44,859 nt of DNA from contig CALXIP010000002.1 in assembly GCA_944388395.1 (NCBI GenBank), positions 1 to 44,859 on the forward strand, in the 5' to 3' direction. A program made the position numbers and the translations under genes. Within the stretch, counting starts at the first letter, position 1, and each line of letters begins with the position of its first letter. A model generated the notes under the pieces. The model saw only the letters and a list, made by a program, of their open reading frames with translations. It was not told where the DNA came from and did no database searches. The stretch is from an uncultured Ruthenibacterium sp. (GTDB lineage: Bacteria > Bacillota > Clostridia > Oscillospirales > Ruminococcaceae). This document shows positions 30,607 through 38,452 of the stretch, piece by piece.

Positions 30607-30650
30607 TTTTGAAAAAACTTTTTTCAAAAAACACTTGCGCCCGAGCGCAA
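30607..30650. repeat. Two adjacent palindromes between gpr and rpsT
   Basis: 30607-30629 is a perfect 11-bp inverted repeat around a single C (TTTTGAAAAAA arms). 30635-30650 is TTGCGCCCGAGCGCAA, a 6-bp inverted repeat starting on the rpsT -35. The second could be an operator or a leader structure. Confidence 0.6.
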
Positions 30651-30663
30651 AAAGTGGTATCAT
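30635..30663 (+). promoter_or_regulatory. rpsT promoter
   Basis: TTGCGC (30635-30640) and TATCAT (30658-30663) with a 17-nt spacer, 36 nt before the rpsT ATG. A 6-bp inverted repeat covers the -35 and the first half of the spacer. Confidence 0.65.
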
Positions 30664-30699
30664 AAAGTGCACTGTTATGGGTACTAAGGAGGTGGTACG

Positions 30700-30963
30700 A
30701 TGCCTAACATTAAATCTCAGAAAGACCGCGTGGTGCAAGCCAAGAAAGAGGCCATGCACAACAAGGTCATCAAGTCCAACCTGAAAACAGTCGTCAAGAA
30801 GGCTGACGCCGCCATTTCCACCGGCGCTGCTGATAAAGACGAAAAGGTGAAAGCCGCTGTCGTCGCGATCGACAAGGCCGCTGCGAAAGGCGTTCTGCAC
30901 AAGAACACCGCTTCCCGCAAAGTTGCCCGCCTTGCCAAAGCTGCGAACAAAGCTGCTCAATGA
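30700..30963 (+). CDS. rpsT: 30S ribosomal protein S20
   Basis: Primary rRNA-binding protein of the small subunit, 87 residues. MPNIKSQKDRVVQAKKEAMH, then KVIKSNLKTVVKKADAA and KNTASRKVARLAKAANKAAQ are diagnostic, and the composition is lysine/alanine-rich. ATG at 30700 with AAGGAGGTGG upstream. The gene is less GC-rich at third positions than its neighbours, as usual for highly expressed ribosomal genes. It lies next to spore genes, divergent from gpr, as in many Clostridia. Confidence 0.98.
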   Translation: MPNIKSQKDRVVQAKKEAMHNKVIKSNLKTVVKKADAAISTGAADKDEKVKAAVVAIDKAAAKGVLHKNTASRKVARLAKAANKAAQ

Positions 30964-30973
30964 TTGAACTTGA

Positions 30974-31008
30974 TAAGCCGCTGCCCGTTTGGGCGGCGGC
31001 TTTTCCTT
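30974..31008 (+). terminator. rpsT terminator
   Basis: AAGCCGCTGCCC / GGGCGGCGGCTT (one G-T pair) with a GTTT loop, then TTTTCC. It lies between the convergent rpsT and spoVAE ends. Confidence 0.82.
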
Positions 31009-31011
31009 TTG

Positions 31012-31368
31012 TCAGTTCTGGTCCCGGCTTTTGGCCACCAGGCTCAAAAGAAAGCCCACCGTCAGCGAGGCGGTCACGCCGCCGGCCGCGGCGGTGAACC
31101 CGCCGGTCAGCGCGCCCAGCAGCCCCTGCTGCTCCACCGCGTCTACGACGCCCTGGGCCAGCAGATGCCCGAAGCCCAGCAGCGGCACCGTGGCCCCCGC
31201 ACCGGCAAACTCGGCCAGCGGGTCGTACCATCCCAGCGCCGACAGCACCACGCCCGCCACCACATAGGCCACCAGGATCCGCGCCGGCGTCATGCCGGTG
31301 TAATCCATCAGCAGCTGGCCGACCACGCAGATCAGCCCGCCGACCACAAACGCCCACACAAAATTCAT
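31012..31368 (-). CDS. spoVAE: Stage V sporulation protein AE (dipicolinate channel subunit)
   Basis: Small inner-membrane protein of 118 residues with about four hydrophobic helices, the size of SpoVAEb. MNFVWAFVVGGLICVVGQLL, GAGATVPLLGFGHLLAQG and a C-terminal GFLLSLVAKSR are characteristic and parallel SpoVAC. It acts with SpoVAC and SpoVAD in dipicolinic acid uptake into, and release from, the forespore or spore. ATG at 31368 overlaps the spoVAD stop by 4 nt (ATGA), with GGAGGAAGG upstream. It is the last gene of the operon. Confidence 0.93.
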   Translation of the reverse strand: MNFVWAFVVGGLICVVGQLLMDYTGMTPARILVAYVVAGVVLSALGWYDPLAEFAGAGATVPLLGFGHLLAQGVVDAVEQQGLLGALTGGFTAAAGGVTASLTVGFLLSLVAKSRDQN

Positions 31369-32378
31369 TGTCCTTCCTCCCCGCTGCTCAGCTCCAGCAG
31401 GTGGGCGATGCCGGGAATGCTCTCCCCCTGCAAAAAGGTGGTCTGGCTCATCAGCGCCCCGGTGGACAGAAACAGCACCCGGCGCAGCTGCCCTTCGGCC
31501 AGAAGGGGCAGCACGTGGCAGCACAGCACCGCGGCGCTGCAGCCCGCGCCCGAGCCCCCGGCCTGCACGTTCTGGCTGTCCACGCTGTACACCAGCAGGC
31601 CGCAGTCCTGATGGTTGGGCAGGCGCACGCCCTCCCGCTCCAGCAGCTGGGCCAGCAGCCGGCTTCCCACCAGGCCCAGATCGCCGGTGTAAACGGCGTC
31701 AAAGTCCTCCGGGGTGCGGCCCGTGTCCGCCAGATAGTTGAGAATGGTCTCGCAGGCGGCAGGCGCCATGGCGGCCCCCATGTTGTTGATGTCCGTCACG
31801 TTGTAATCCCGCACCCGGCCGAAGGTGACGGCCTGCACCCGGGGCCCGCCCGGGGCGGCGTCCAGCACCAGCGCGCCCGCGCCGGTCACGGTCCACTGGG
31901 CGGTGGGCGTGCGCTTGCCGCCGTACATCAGCGGGGTGCGGAACTGCCGTTCCGCCGCGCAGAAGTGGCTGCTGGCCATGGCGGCCGCCCGGCGCATGGC
32001 CCCGCCTTCCACCATGCAGGCGGCCAGCCCCACGCCCTCGGCCATGGTGCTGCACGCGCCGTACAGCCCCAGATAGGGCACGTCAAACCCGCGCATGGCA
32101 TAGGCGGACGCCGTGCACTGAAACTCCAGGTCGCCGGCGAACACGCCGTCCAGCTCCGCCGCGGACAATCCGCCCTTTTTCAGGGCGGCTTCCAGCGTGT
32201 AGCGGGCAAAATCGCTCTCGGCCTTTTCCCAGCTCTTTTCGCCGCAGCTGGCGTCGGTCAGCAGCAGGTCAAAGGCGTCCGCCAGCGGGCCTTCGCTTTC
32301 TTTTTTGCCGCCCACCGCCGCCCAAGCGGCCGCCCGGGGCGGTCTGTCAAACAAAACGGTATCGCCCTTTCGTCTCAC
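31365..32378 (-). CDS. spoVAD: Stage V sporulation protein AD
   Basis: Thiolase-fold protein of 337 residues that binds dipicolinic acid on the membrane surface in the SpoVA complex. Recognised from GKKESEGPLADAFDLL, SWEKAESDFARYTLEAAL, YGACSTMAEGVGLA, SSHFCAAERQFRTP and DINNMGAAMAPAA. The start is GTG at 32378, overlapping the TGA of the small upstream gene (GTGA), with GGGAGG 9 nt before it. The N-terminus MRRKGDTVLFDRPPRAA is the SpoVAD form of a motif repeated twice in that small gene. Spore-forming capacity is the clear implication. Confidence 0.95.
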   Translation of the reverse strand: MRRKGDTVLFDRPPRAAAWAAVGGKKESEGPLADAFDLLLTDASCGEKSWEKAESDFARYTLEAALKKGGLSAAELDGVFAGDLEFQCTASAYAMRGFDVPYLGLYGACSTMAEGVGLAACMVEGGAMRRAAAMASSHFCAAERQFRTPLMYGGKRTPTAQWTVTGAGALVLDAAPGGPRVQAVTFGRVRDYNVTDINNMGAAMAPAACETILNYLADTGRTPEDFDAVYTGDLGLVGSRLLAQLLEREGVRLPNHQDCGLLVYSVDSQNVQAGGSGAGCSAAVLCCHVLPLLAEGQLRRVLFLSTGALMSQTTFLQGESIPGIAHLLELSSGEEGQ

Positions 32379-32488
32379 TTGTGCCCGCCTCCCAGCTTTT
32401 CAAAGGAAATGGTCCGGCCCTTTTTCTCCGGCGGCTTGTGCGCCGGGCGGGGCAGCTTTTCAAAGGGAATGGTATCGCCTTTTTTCAT
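32375..32488 (-). CDS. 37-residue protein inside the spoVA operon with two copies of a SpoVAD N-terminal-like motif
   Basis: The ATG at 32488 has GGAGG 8 nt upstream and the TGA overlaps the spoVAD GTG by 2 nt, so the arrangement is that of a true coupled gene. The product starts MKKGDTIPFEKLPRPAHKPP, continues EKKGRTISFEKLGGGHK and contains two repeats of KGxTIxFEKL. SpoVAD itself opens with KGDTVLFDRP. The DNA also repeats: AGCTTTTCAAAGG occurs twice, and GGTATCGCC recurs at both starts. It is lysine-rich, has no membrane segment, and lies between spoVAC (4 nt away) and spoVAD. A mimic of, or partner competing with, the SpoVAD N-terminus is inferred. No family is recognised. Confidence 0.75.
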   Translation of the reverse strand: MKKGDTIPFEKLPRPAHKPPEKKGRTISFEKLGGGHK

Positions 32489-32492
32489 TGTT

Positions 32493-32945
32493 TCAACCTC
32501 CGATCCAGGGCCGCAGAACATGGTACAGAACGCCCCAGGCCACACTGGCCAGCATGCCGTACACGATCACCGGCCCCGCAATGATGAACATTTTCGCCCC
32601 CACGCCGGGCACCAGCCCCTCGCTGCGGAACTCGATGGCCGGCGACACCACGGCGTTGGCGAACCCCGTGATGGGCACCAGGGTGCCCGCGCCCGCCTTG
32701 GCCGCCAGCTTCTGGTACCAGCCCAGGGCGGTGAACAGGCCGGACAGCGCCACCAGCGTGGCGCTGGTCAGGGTGCCCGCATCGGTCAGCGTAAAGCCCA
32801 GCGCCCGGTACAGCGTGCCCAGGCCCTCGCCCGCACAGCAGATGGCCCCGCCCACAAAAAACGCCCACAGGCAGTCCCGGACCACCGGAGAGGGCGGCGA
32901 CGCTTTCTTTCGCATTTCGTCATAGGTCTGATTGTCCATTTTCAT
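32493..32945 (-). CDS. spoVAC: Stage V sporulation protein AC
   Basis: Membrane channel subunit of 150 residues for dipicolinic acid; SpoVAC acts as a mechanosensitive release channel in Bacillus. Recognised from VRDCLWAFFVGGAICCAGEG, GTLVPITGFANAVVSPAIEF and IIAGPVIVYGMLASV. About four hydrophobic helices. ATG at 32945 (MKMDNQTYDEM) has AAGGAG 8 nt upstream. It is first of the spoVAC-small ORF-spoVAD-spoVAE operon. A weak sigma-G-like pair (GAATA and AATACTG, about 18 nt apart) lies 60-85 nt upstream on the minus strand. Confidence 0.93.
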   Translation of the reverse strand: MKMDNQTYDEMRKKASPPSPVVRDCLWAFFVGGAICCAGEGLGTLYRALGFTLTDAGTLTSATLVALSGLFTALGWYQKLAAKAGAGTLVPITGFANAVVSPAIEFRSEGLVPGVGAKMFIIAGPVIVYGMLASVAWGVLYHVLRPWIGG

Positions 32946-32977
32946 GAGAACGGCTCCTTTTCGGGCGTGCGCCCTTT

Positions 32978-33013
32978 TCTGTTCAGTATTTCCCGGGCGC
33001 GGGAGCCTTATTC
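32978..33013 (-). promoter_or_regulatory. Weak sigma-G-like promoter of the spoVA operon
   Basis: On the minus strand GAATA is followed about 18 nt later by AATACTG, resembling the forespore sigma-G pattern (GHATR, CATNHTA) with two -10 mismatches. Included because a forespore promoter is expected here. Confidence 0.3.
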
Positions 33014-33031
33014 CTTCTCTGTCCCCCAAAC

Positions 33032-33074
33032 AAAAAAGCGCGCGGACCCGGTGCGGTCCGCGCGCTCTTTTTTG
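33032..33074 (-). terminator. Terminator of the DUF2804 gene
   Basis: AGCGCGCGGACC / GGTCCGCGCGCT stem with T-run on the minus strand (AAAAAA at the left foot), directly after the DUF2804 stop. Confidence 0.82.
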
Positions 33075-33078
33075 TTTT

Positions 33079-34083
33079 TCACCAGTTGTTGACGGCGTGC
33101 TCGGCAAAGGCCGGCAGCCCGTCGATGTGCAGCACCGTGCCGTCTTCCCACACGGCCGTGCCGTAAAAGCGGCCGAACATCTGGTGGCAGCAGTTGTTCA
33201 CCCACAGCGCTTTGGTGCGGGTGGTCCGGTCGTAGGAAGGCTTCAGCGTCAAATCCAGGCGCCCCTCCTCGTCCCGCAGCAGCCACGGGCGCATGTAGTC
33301 GTTTTTGTCCAGCAGAAAATGCACCCGCCCCAGCTTGGAAAACCCGCCCGCATAGAACAGGCAGTTCTCGGTGGCCGCGCGGGTATCGCCGAACCCCATG
33401 CCCAGGTTGAACCCGAACAGCTTGTCCCCCAGCAGGCCCGTTCCGTTGGACCAGTACCACTCGTTGTGGAAGGGCCACACGCCCCGGCCCCAGTCCAGCA
33501 GGCCGAAGGCGTCCTCGCCGAAATAATAGGTCTTGTCCTTGTATTTGGCATACCCGCAGGCGGACATGCAGTTGATCTTCTGGTTGTAATAAAACGCCGT
33601 GGGCGACTCCGCAAAGGGAACGTTCACCACAATGGAGTTGGGATTTTTGCGCATCAGCGTCAGTTCCGCCTCAAAGTCCTGGGTGACAAAGGACAGATAG
33701 CGGGTGTCGCCCTGGGTTTTGAACCGCAGCAGCATGCCGTTTTTCTCGTACCGGACGTCGCTGTCCTCCTCGGCGCTTTCCGGCAGATGCAGCCGGCCGA
33801 AGGGCAGTGCCAGCAGGCGGCTGATGTCCGCGATCCTCTCGCCCTTTTGAAAGTCGAACAGCATCACGCCCACCTGTCCGGCGTAGGACGCGTGCCCGTA
33901 AGTGAACTGAATGCACTTTTCGCCGTCGGACGCCTGGTAGAAGTCCCATTCCTTGATGCGGTAAAACGGCGCGCGGATCTCCGCCCGGCGGTAGGTGCGC
34001 ACCGCCCGGCGGGAATAGCCCGGCACAATGGCCCCCTTTTGGTCCAGAACCGGACCGGGCGTGGTGATCTCTTGTTGTTCCAT
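33079..34083 (-). CDS. DUF2804 domain protein
   Basis: Protein of 334 residues of the DUF2804 family (lipocalin-like beta-rich, function unknown). Typical pieces: PGPVLDQKGAIVPGYSRRA, RIKEWDFYQ, FGLLDWGRGVWPFHNEWYW and the C-terminal FYGTAVWEDGTVLHIDGLPA. It is rich in Trp, Tyr and Phe and has no signal peptide. ATG at 34083 has GGAGGGGG close upstream, and a TATAAT -10 (34125-34120) precedes it. It is a single gene between two terminators. Relatives have been speculated to handle lipids; I cannot support a function here. Confidence 0.85.
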   Translation of the reverse strand: MEQQEITTPGPVLDQKGAIVPGYSRRAVRTYRRAEIRAPFYRIKEWDFYQASDGEKCIQFTYGHASYAGQVGVMLFDFQKGERIADISRLLALPFGRLHLPESAEEDSDVRYEKNGMLLRFKTQGDTRYLSFVTQDFEAELTLMRKNPNSIVVNVPFAESPTAFYYNQKINCMSACGYAKYKDKTYYFGEDAFGLLDWGRGVWPFHNEWYWSNGTGLLGDKLFGFNLGMGFGDTRAATENCLFYAGGFSKLGRVHFLLDKNDYMRPWLLRDEEGRLDLTLKPSYDRTTRTKALWVNNCCHQMFGRFYGTAVWEDGTVLHIDGLPAFAEHAVNNW

Positions 34084-34119
34084 AACCCCCTCCTTCTACC
34101 GTCCGTTGGTTTTTCTTTT

Positions 34120-34125
34120 ATTATA
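34120..34125 (-). promoter_or_regulatory. -10 box of the DUF2804 gene
   Basis: TATAAT on the minus strand, about 37 nt upstream of the ATG. The -35 region (CTGCAA at 17 nt) is weak. Confidence 0.45.
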
Positions 34126-34202
34126 GCACATTGTTTTATACGTTGCAGTGTTCAATCTTCACAAAAGGGGCCCTGCTTTTTCGGCACAGGCTTCGCGCCG
34201 CG

Positions 34203-34237
34203 CAAAAAAAGCCCCCCTGACAGGTGTCAGAGGGGCG
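34203..34237 (-). terminator. adhE terminator
   Basis: CCCCTCTGACA / TGTCAGGGGG hairpin with a CC loop and a TTTTTTT tail on the minus strand. Confidence 0.85.
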
Positions 34238-34250
34238 AAAACCGTTGGGC

Positions 34251-36863
34251 TTATTTGCCGTAGTAGGCTTTTTTGTACAGATCCTCGATCTCGCTGACCA
34301 GAGGATACACCGGGTTGGCCGTGGTGCACTGGTCTTCGAAGGCCTTGTAGGACAGCTCGTTGACCTTGCTCATGAACTCGGCCTCGGACACGCCGCAGGC
34401 CTGCACGGACAGCGGACGGTCGGTGGCTTTCATCAGTTTGACGATGGCTTCGATCAGGCAGTCCACCGCTTTGTCCGTGGGAGTGCTGGCGTCGCACAGG
34501 CCCACGCGGCGGGCGATCTTGGCATAGCGCTCGTCGGCCACATACTCTTTGTATTTGGGAAACGGCGCAAACTTGGTGGGCTTGGTGGCGTTGTACTTGA
34601 TGACGTAGGGCAGCAGGATGGCGTTGGCACGTCCGTGGGGGATGTGATACTCGCCGCCCAGCTTGTGTGCCATGGAGTGGTTCAGGCCCAGGAACGCGTT
34701 GGTGAAGGCCATGCCCGCGATGCAGGAAGCGTTGTGCATTTTCTCACGGGCCAGCTTGTCGCCTGCGTAGGATTTCTCCAGATAGGTGAACACCATTTCG
34801 ATGGCGTGCAGGGCCAGGCCGTCGGTGTAGTCGTTGGCCATGACGGAGACATAGGCCTCGATGGCGTGGGTCAGAACGTCCAGACCGGTGTCCGCCACAA
34901 TGCTCTTGGGCATGGACCAGGTGAACTGCGGGTCGATGATGGCCACGTCCGGGGTCAGGCTGTAGTCCGCCAGAGGATATTTGATGTTGCCGTTCTTCTT
35001 GTCGGTGATGACGGAGAAGCTGGTGACCTCGGAACCGGTGCCGGAAGTGGTGGGGATGGCCACCAGTTTGGTCTTTTTGCCCAGTTTCGGGAACTTGAAG
35101 GCGCGTTTGCGGATGTCCAGGAAACGCTGGCGCAGGCCGTCAAAGCTGGTCTCCGGATGCTCGTAGAACAGCCACATGCCCTTGGCCGCGTCGATGGCGG
35201 AACCGCCGCCGATGGCGATGATCACGTCCGGCTGGAAGGAGCGCATGGCCTCCACGCCGCGCATGATGCACTCAACGGAAGGATCGCTCTCCACGTCGGA
35301 GTAGATCTCCGCATGGCAGTACTGCTCGCGTTTGCGCAGATAGTACAGCACCTTGTCCACGTTGCCCAGCTGCACCATGACAGGGTCGGTGACGATGAAC
35401 GCGCGGGAAATGTCCTCCATTTTCTCCAGGTACTGGATGGAATCTTCCTCAAAATAGATCTTGGGCGGCACCTTGAACCACTGCATGTTGACTCTCCGTT
35501 TCGCAATGCGTTTTTTGTTGATCAGGTTGACGGTGGTCACGTTCTGGCTCACGGAGTTCTTGCCGTAGGAGCCGCAGCCCAGCGTCAGGGACGGAGTGTT
35601 GGTGTTGTAAATGTCGCCGATGGCGCCCTGAGAGGACGGGCTGTTCACGATGATGCGGCCCACGCGCATGGCAATGCCGTACTCGTCGGCGATCTCCATG
35701 TCGCCGGTGTGGATGACCGCGGAGTGGCCCAGGCCGCCCAGCTCCAGCATCTTGTTGGCATATTCGAAGCCCTGTTCTTTGCTCTTGACCTTGAAGTAGG
35801 CCAGCACGGGGCTCAGTTTCTCTTTGGCCAGAGGATGGTTGTCGTCGGGTTTGTCCAGCGGCGCAATCAGGATCTTGGTCTTCTCAGGCACTTTCAGGCC
35901 GGCCTGCTCGGCGATCCAGTTGGCGGACTTGCCGACCACCGGGGCAAACACGCCCTTGTGGGGATCGGGGAACATGTATTTGGCCAGCTGCTCGGTCTCT
36001 TCCTTGTTCAGGAAGTAGCAGTTGTTGGCCTTCATGTAGCTCTCAAAGTCCTTGGCGATCTCCTGGTCCACGATGACCGCCTGCTCGGAGGCGCAGATCA
36101 TGCCGTTGTCGAAGGTCTTGGACATCATCAGGTCGGTGCACGCGCGGTGCAGGTCCGCCGTTTTGTTGATGTAGCAGGGCACGTTGCCGGGGCCTACGCC
36201 CAGGGCCGGTTTGCCGCAGCTGTACGCCGCCTGCACCATGCCGGGGCCGCCGGTGGCCAGAATGGTGGCCACGCCGGGGTGATTCATCAAAGCGCCGGTG
36301 GCCTCGATGGACGGCTTGTCGATCCACTGAATGCAGTTCTTGGGCGCGCCGGCCTTGACCGCCGCCTCGTACACGATGCGGGCCGCCTCAGCCGAGCACT
36401 TCTGCGCGGACGGATGGAAGCCGAAGATGATGGGGTTGCGGGTCTTCACCGCGATCAGGCATTTGAACAGCGTGGTGGAGGTGGGGTTGGTGGTGGGGGT
36501 CACACCGCAGATCACGCCCACGGGCTCGGCCACTTCCACATAGCCTTCCATCTCGTTCTCGTCCAGAATGCCCACGGTCTTCTCGTTCTTAATGTCGTGC
36601 CAGATGTATTCCGTGGCGAACATGTTCTTGATGACCTTGTCCTCGTACACGCCGCGGCCGGTCTCTTCCACCGCCATGCGGGCCAGCTCCTGGTGTTTGT
36701 CCAGGCCGGCCAGAGCCATCTCATGCACAATGTGGTCGATCTTCTCCTGGTCCAGCTCCAAAAACTCTTTCAGAGCGACCTGCGCCTTGGCCACCAGATT
36801 GTCGATCATGGTTTCCACTTCGCTTTTCACCGTGGTGACGGGCGCTGCTTTTTTCTCTGCCAT
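34251..36863 (-). CDS. adhE: Bifunctional acetaldehyde-CoA/alcohol dehydrogenase
   Basis: Converts acetyl-CoA to acetaldehyde and then ethanol with two NADH, regenerating NAD during fermentation. At 870 residues it is full length. The N-terminal aldehyde dehydrogenase domain (about 1-450) holds the catalytic cysteine in [12 protein letters not shown] and NAD-contact segments [12 protein letters not shown] and [19 protein letters not shown]. The C-terminal iron-dependent dehydrogenase domain (about 460-870) holds [28 protein letters not shown] and [19 protein letters not shown] with metal histidines. ATG at 36863 with GGAGG 10 nt upstream. The promoter overlaps a Rex-like site, predicting derepression at high NADH. 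AdhE normally forms spirosomes. Confidence 0.97.
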   Translation of the reverse strand: MAEKKAAPVTTVKSEVETMIDNLVAKAQVALKEFLELDQEKIDHIVHEMALAGLDKHQELARMAVEETGRGVYEDKVIKNMFATEYIWHDIKNEKTVGILDENEMEGYVEVAEPVGVICGVTPTTNPTSTTLFKCLIAVKTRNPIIFGFHPSAQKCSAEAARIVYEAAVKAGAPKNCIQWIDKPSIEATGALMNHPGVATILATGGPGMVQAAYSCGKPALGVGPGNVPCYINKTADLHRACTDLMMSKTFDNGMICASEQAVIVDQEIAKDFESYMKANNCYFLNKEETEQLAKYMFPDPHKGVFAPVVGKSANWIAEQAGLKVPEKTKILIAPLDKPDDNHPLAKEKLSPVLAYFKVKSKEQGFEYANKMLELGGLGHSAVIHTGDMEIADEYGIAMRVGRIIVNSPSSQGAIGDIYNTNTPSLTLGCGSYGKNSVSQNVTTVNLINKKRIAKRRVNMQWFKVPPKIYFEEDSIQYLEKMEDISRAFIVTDPVMVQLGNVDKVLYYLRKREQYCHAEIYSDVESDPSVECIMRGVEAMRSFQPDVIIAIGGGSAIDAAKGMWLFYEHPETSFDGLRQRFLDIRKRAFKFPKLGKKTKLVAIPTTSGTGSEVTSFSVITDKKNGNIKYPLADYSLTPDVAIIDPQFTWSMPKSIVADTGLDVLTHAIEAYVSVMANDYTDGLALHAIEMVFTYLEKSYAGDKLAREKMHNASCIAGMAFTNAFLGLNHSMAHKLGGEYHIPHGRANAILLPYVIKYNATKPTKFAPFPKYKEYVADERYAKIARRVGLCDASTPTDKAVDCLIEAIVKLMKATDRPLSVQACGVSEAEFMSKVNELSYKAFEDQCTTANPVYPLVSEIEDLYKKAYYGK

Positions 36864-36926
36864 ATTCCCATTTCCTCCAAAATCTACTCAAACATGTGTT
36901 GTTCTTCGGGGGCTTTGCTGATTCTT

Positions 36927-36955
36927 ATTGTACCCCATTGTTAAAAGTTTATCAA
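36927..36955 (-). promoter_or_regulatory. adhE promoter with overlapping Rex-type operator
   Basis: Minus strand TTGATA (36955-36950), 17-nt spacer, TACAAT (36932-36927). TTGTTAAAAGTTTATCAA (36938-36955, plus strand) matches the clostridial Rex pattern TTGTTAANNNNTTAACAA at 13 of 14 defined positions and covers the -35 and spacer. A weaker look-alike, TTGACAAATCTTTAACAA, lies at 37006-37023. Confidence 0.75.
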
Positions 36956-37042
36956 TGCACAGAGTGCCCAATGTTTTGCAGGAAACGGGTCGTTTTCTTA
37001 CAGTTTTGACAAATCTTTAACAAACTATGAATTTGAGCCTCT

Positions 37043-37070
37043 TTGCGCAAACGTGTTTCTATTGTATAAT
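37043..37070 (+). promoter_or_regulatory. rarA operon promoter
   Basis: TTGCGC (37043-37048) and TATAAT (37065-37070), spacer 16 nt, 26 nt before the ATG. Confidence 0.65.
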
Positions 37071-37096
37071 AAGGGCAATGCAAGGAAGGTGAAAGC

Positions 37097-38446
37097 ATGG
37101 AACAACAGACGCTTTTTTCCCAGCCTCTGCTGACCCAGCCCCTGGCCAGCCGGATGCGCCCCCGCACGCTGGAAGAATTCTGCGGGCAGGAGCATCTTCT
37201 GGGCCCGGACAGGGTGCTGCGGCGGATGATCGACGCCGACGCCGTGCCCTCCATGATTTTCTGGGGGCCGCCGGGCGTGGGAAAAACCACGCTGGCACGC
37301 ATCATTGCCCGGCGCACCAAAGCCGAGTTCATTGATTTTTCCGCCGTGACCAGCGGCGTGAAGGAGATCAAGGCCGTGATGAAGCAGGCCGAGGACGCCC
37401 GCGCCTTCGGGGACAAGACCATTCTGTTTGTGGACGAGATCCACCGCTTCAACAAGGCCCAGCAGGACGCGTTTCTCCCCTTTGTGGAAAAGGGCAGCAT
37501 CACCCTGATCGGCGCCACCACGGAAAACCCATCCTTTGAGATCAACTCGGCCCTTTTGTCCCGGTGCAAGGTGTTTGTGCTCAACGCCCTGACCCCCGAA
37601 GAGGTGACGGGGCTTCTGCGCCGGGCGCTGACCGATGAGCGGGGCTTCGGCGGCCAGCAGGTGCAGGTGGACGACGACACCCTGGGCATGATCGCCCGGT
37701 TTGCCAACGGCGACGGCCGCACGGCGCTGAACACGCTGGAAATGGCGGTGCTCAACGGCCGGCGCGAAGGGGACAAAACCGTGGTGGAACGGTCGCTGGT
37801 GGAGCAGTGTGTCTCCAAAAAATCGCTGCTGTACGATAAAAACGGCGAAGAGCATTACAACCTCATCTCCGCGCTGCACAAGTCCATGCGCAATTCGGAC
37901 CCGGACGCCGCGGTGTACTGGCTGGCCCGCATGCTGGAGGCCGGCGAGGACCCCCTGTACGTGGCCCGGCGGCTGATCCGCTTTGCCAGCGAGGACATCG
38001 GCCTGGCGGACACCCGCGCCCTGACCCTGACCGTGGACGCCTACAACGCCTGTCACTTCATCGGCATGCCGGAGTGCAGCCTGGCGCTGACCCAGGCGGT
38101 GATCTACCTGTCCCTGGCGCCCCGCTCCAACGCGGTGTACAAAGCTTACGAGCACGCCAAGGCCGACGCCCTGAAAATGCTGGACGAGCCGGTGCCCCTG
38201 ATCATCCGCAACGCGCCCACCCGCCTGATGAAGGAGCTGTCCTACGGCGAGGGCTACGTCTACGCCCACGACACCGCCGAAAAGGTGGCCGCCTTCGACT
38301 GCCTGCCGGAGAACCTGCGGGGCACCCGCTATTACGAGCCCACCGAAGCGGGCAGCGAAGCCCGCGCCAAACAGAAGCTGGAGGCCGTGCGCGCCTGGCG
38401 CGAAGCGCACATTTCCAAACAAAACGAACCCAAAAAAGGAGACTGA
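37097..38446 (+). CDS. rarA: Replication-associated recombination protein A (AAA+ ATPase)
   Basis: AAA+ clamp-loader-like ATPase of 449 residues acting at stalled replication forks (RarA/MgsA, eukaryotic WRNIP1). Motifs: SRMRPRTLEEFCGQEHLLG near the start, Walker A GPPGVGKTTLA (about 56-66), Walker B ILFVDEIHRFNKAQQD (about 110-125), sensor 1 GATTENPSFEIN with the arginine finger SRCK following, and the C-terminal tetramerisation region RLIRFASEDIGLAD. ATG at 37097 with AAGGAAGG upstream. It is first of a plus-strand operon with prmA and rsmE, a common Firmicutes-type housekeeping arrangement. Confidence 0.95.
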   Translation: MEQQTLFSQPLLTQPLASRMRPRTLEEFCGQEHLLGPDRVLRRMIDADAVPSMIFWGPPGVGKTTLARIIARRTKAEFIDFSAVTSGVKEIKAVMKQAEDARAFGDKTILFVDEIHRFNKAQQDAFLPFVEKGSITLIGATTENPSFEINSALLSRCKVFVLNALTPEEVTGLLRRALTDERGFGGQQVQVDDDTLGMIARFANGDGRTALNTLEMAVLNGRREGDKTVVERSLVEQCVSKKSLLYDKNGEEHYNLISALHKSMRNSDPDAAVYWLARMLEAGEDPLYVARRLIRFASEDIGLADTRALTLTVDAYNACHFIGMPECSLALTQAVIYLSLAPRSNAVYKAYEHAKADALKMLDEPVPLIIRNAPTRLMKELSYGEGYVYAHDTAEKVAAFDCLPENLRGTRYYEPTEAGSEARAKQKLEAVRAWREAHISKQNEPKKGD

Positions 38447-38452
38447 CATACA

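Noticed and set aside
34224..36944. Plus-strand open frame opposite adhE
   Set aside because: It is an antisense artefact; adhE motifs on the minus strand are unambiguous.
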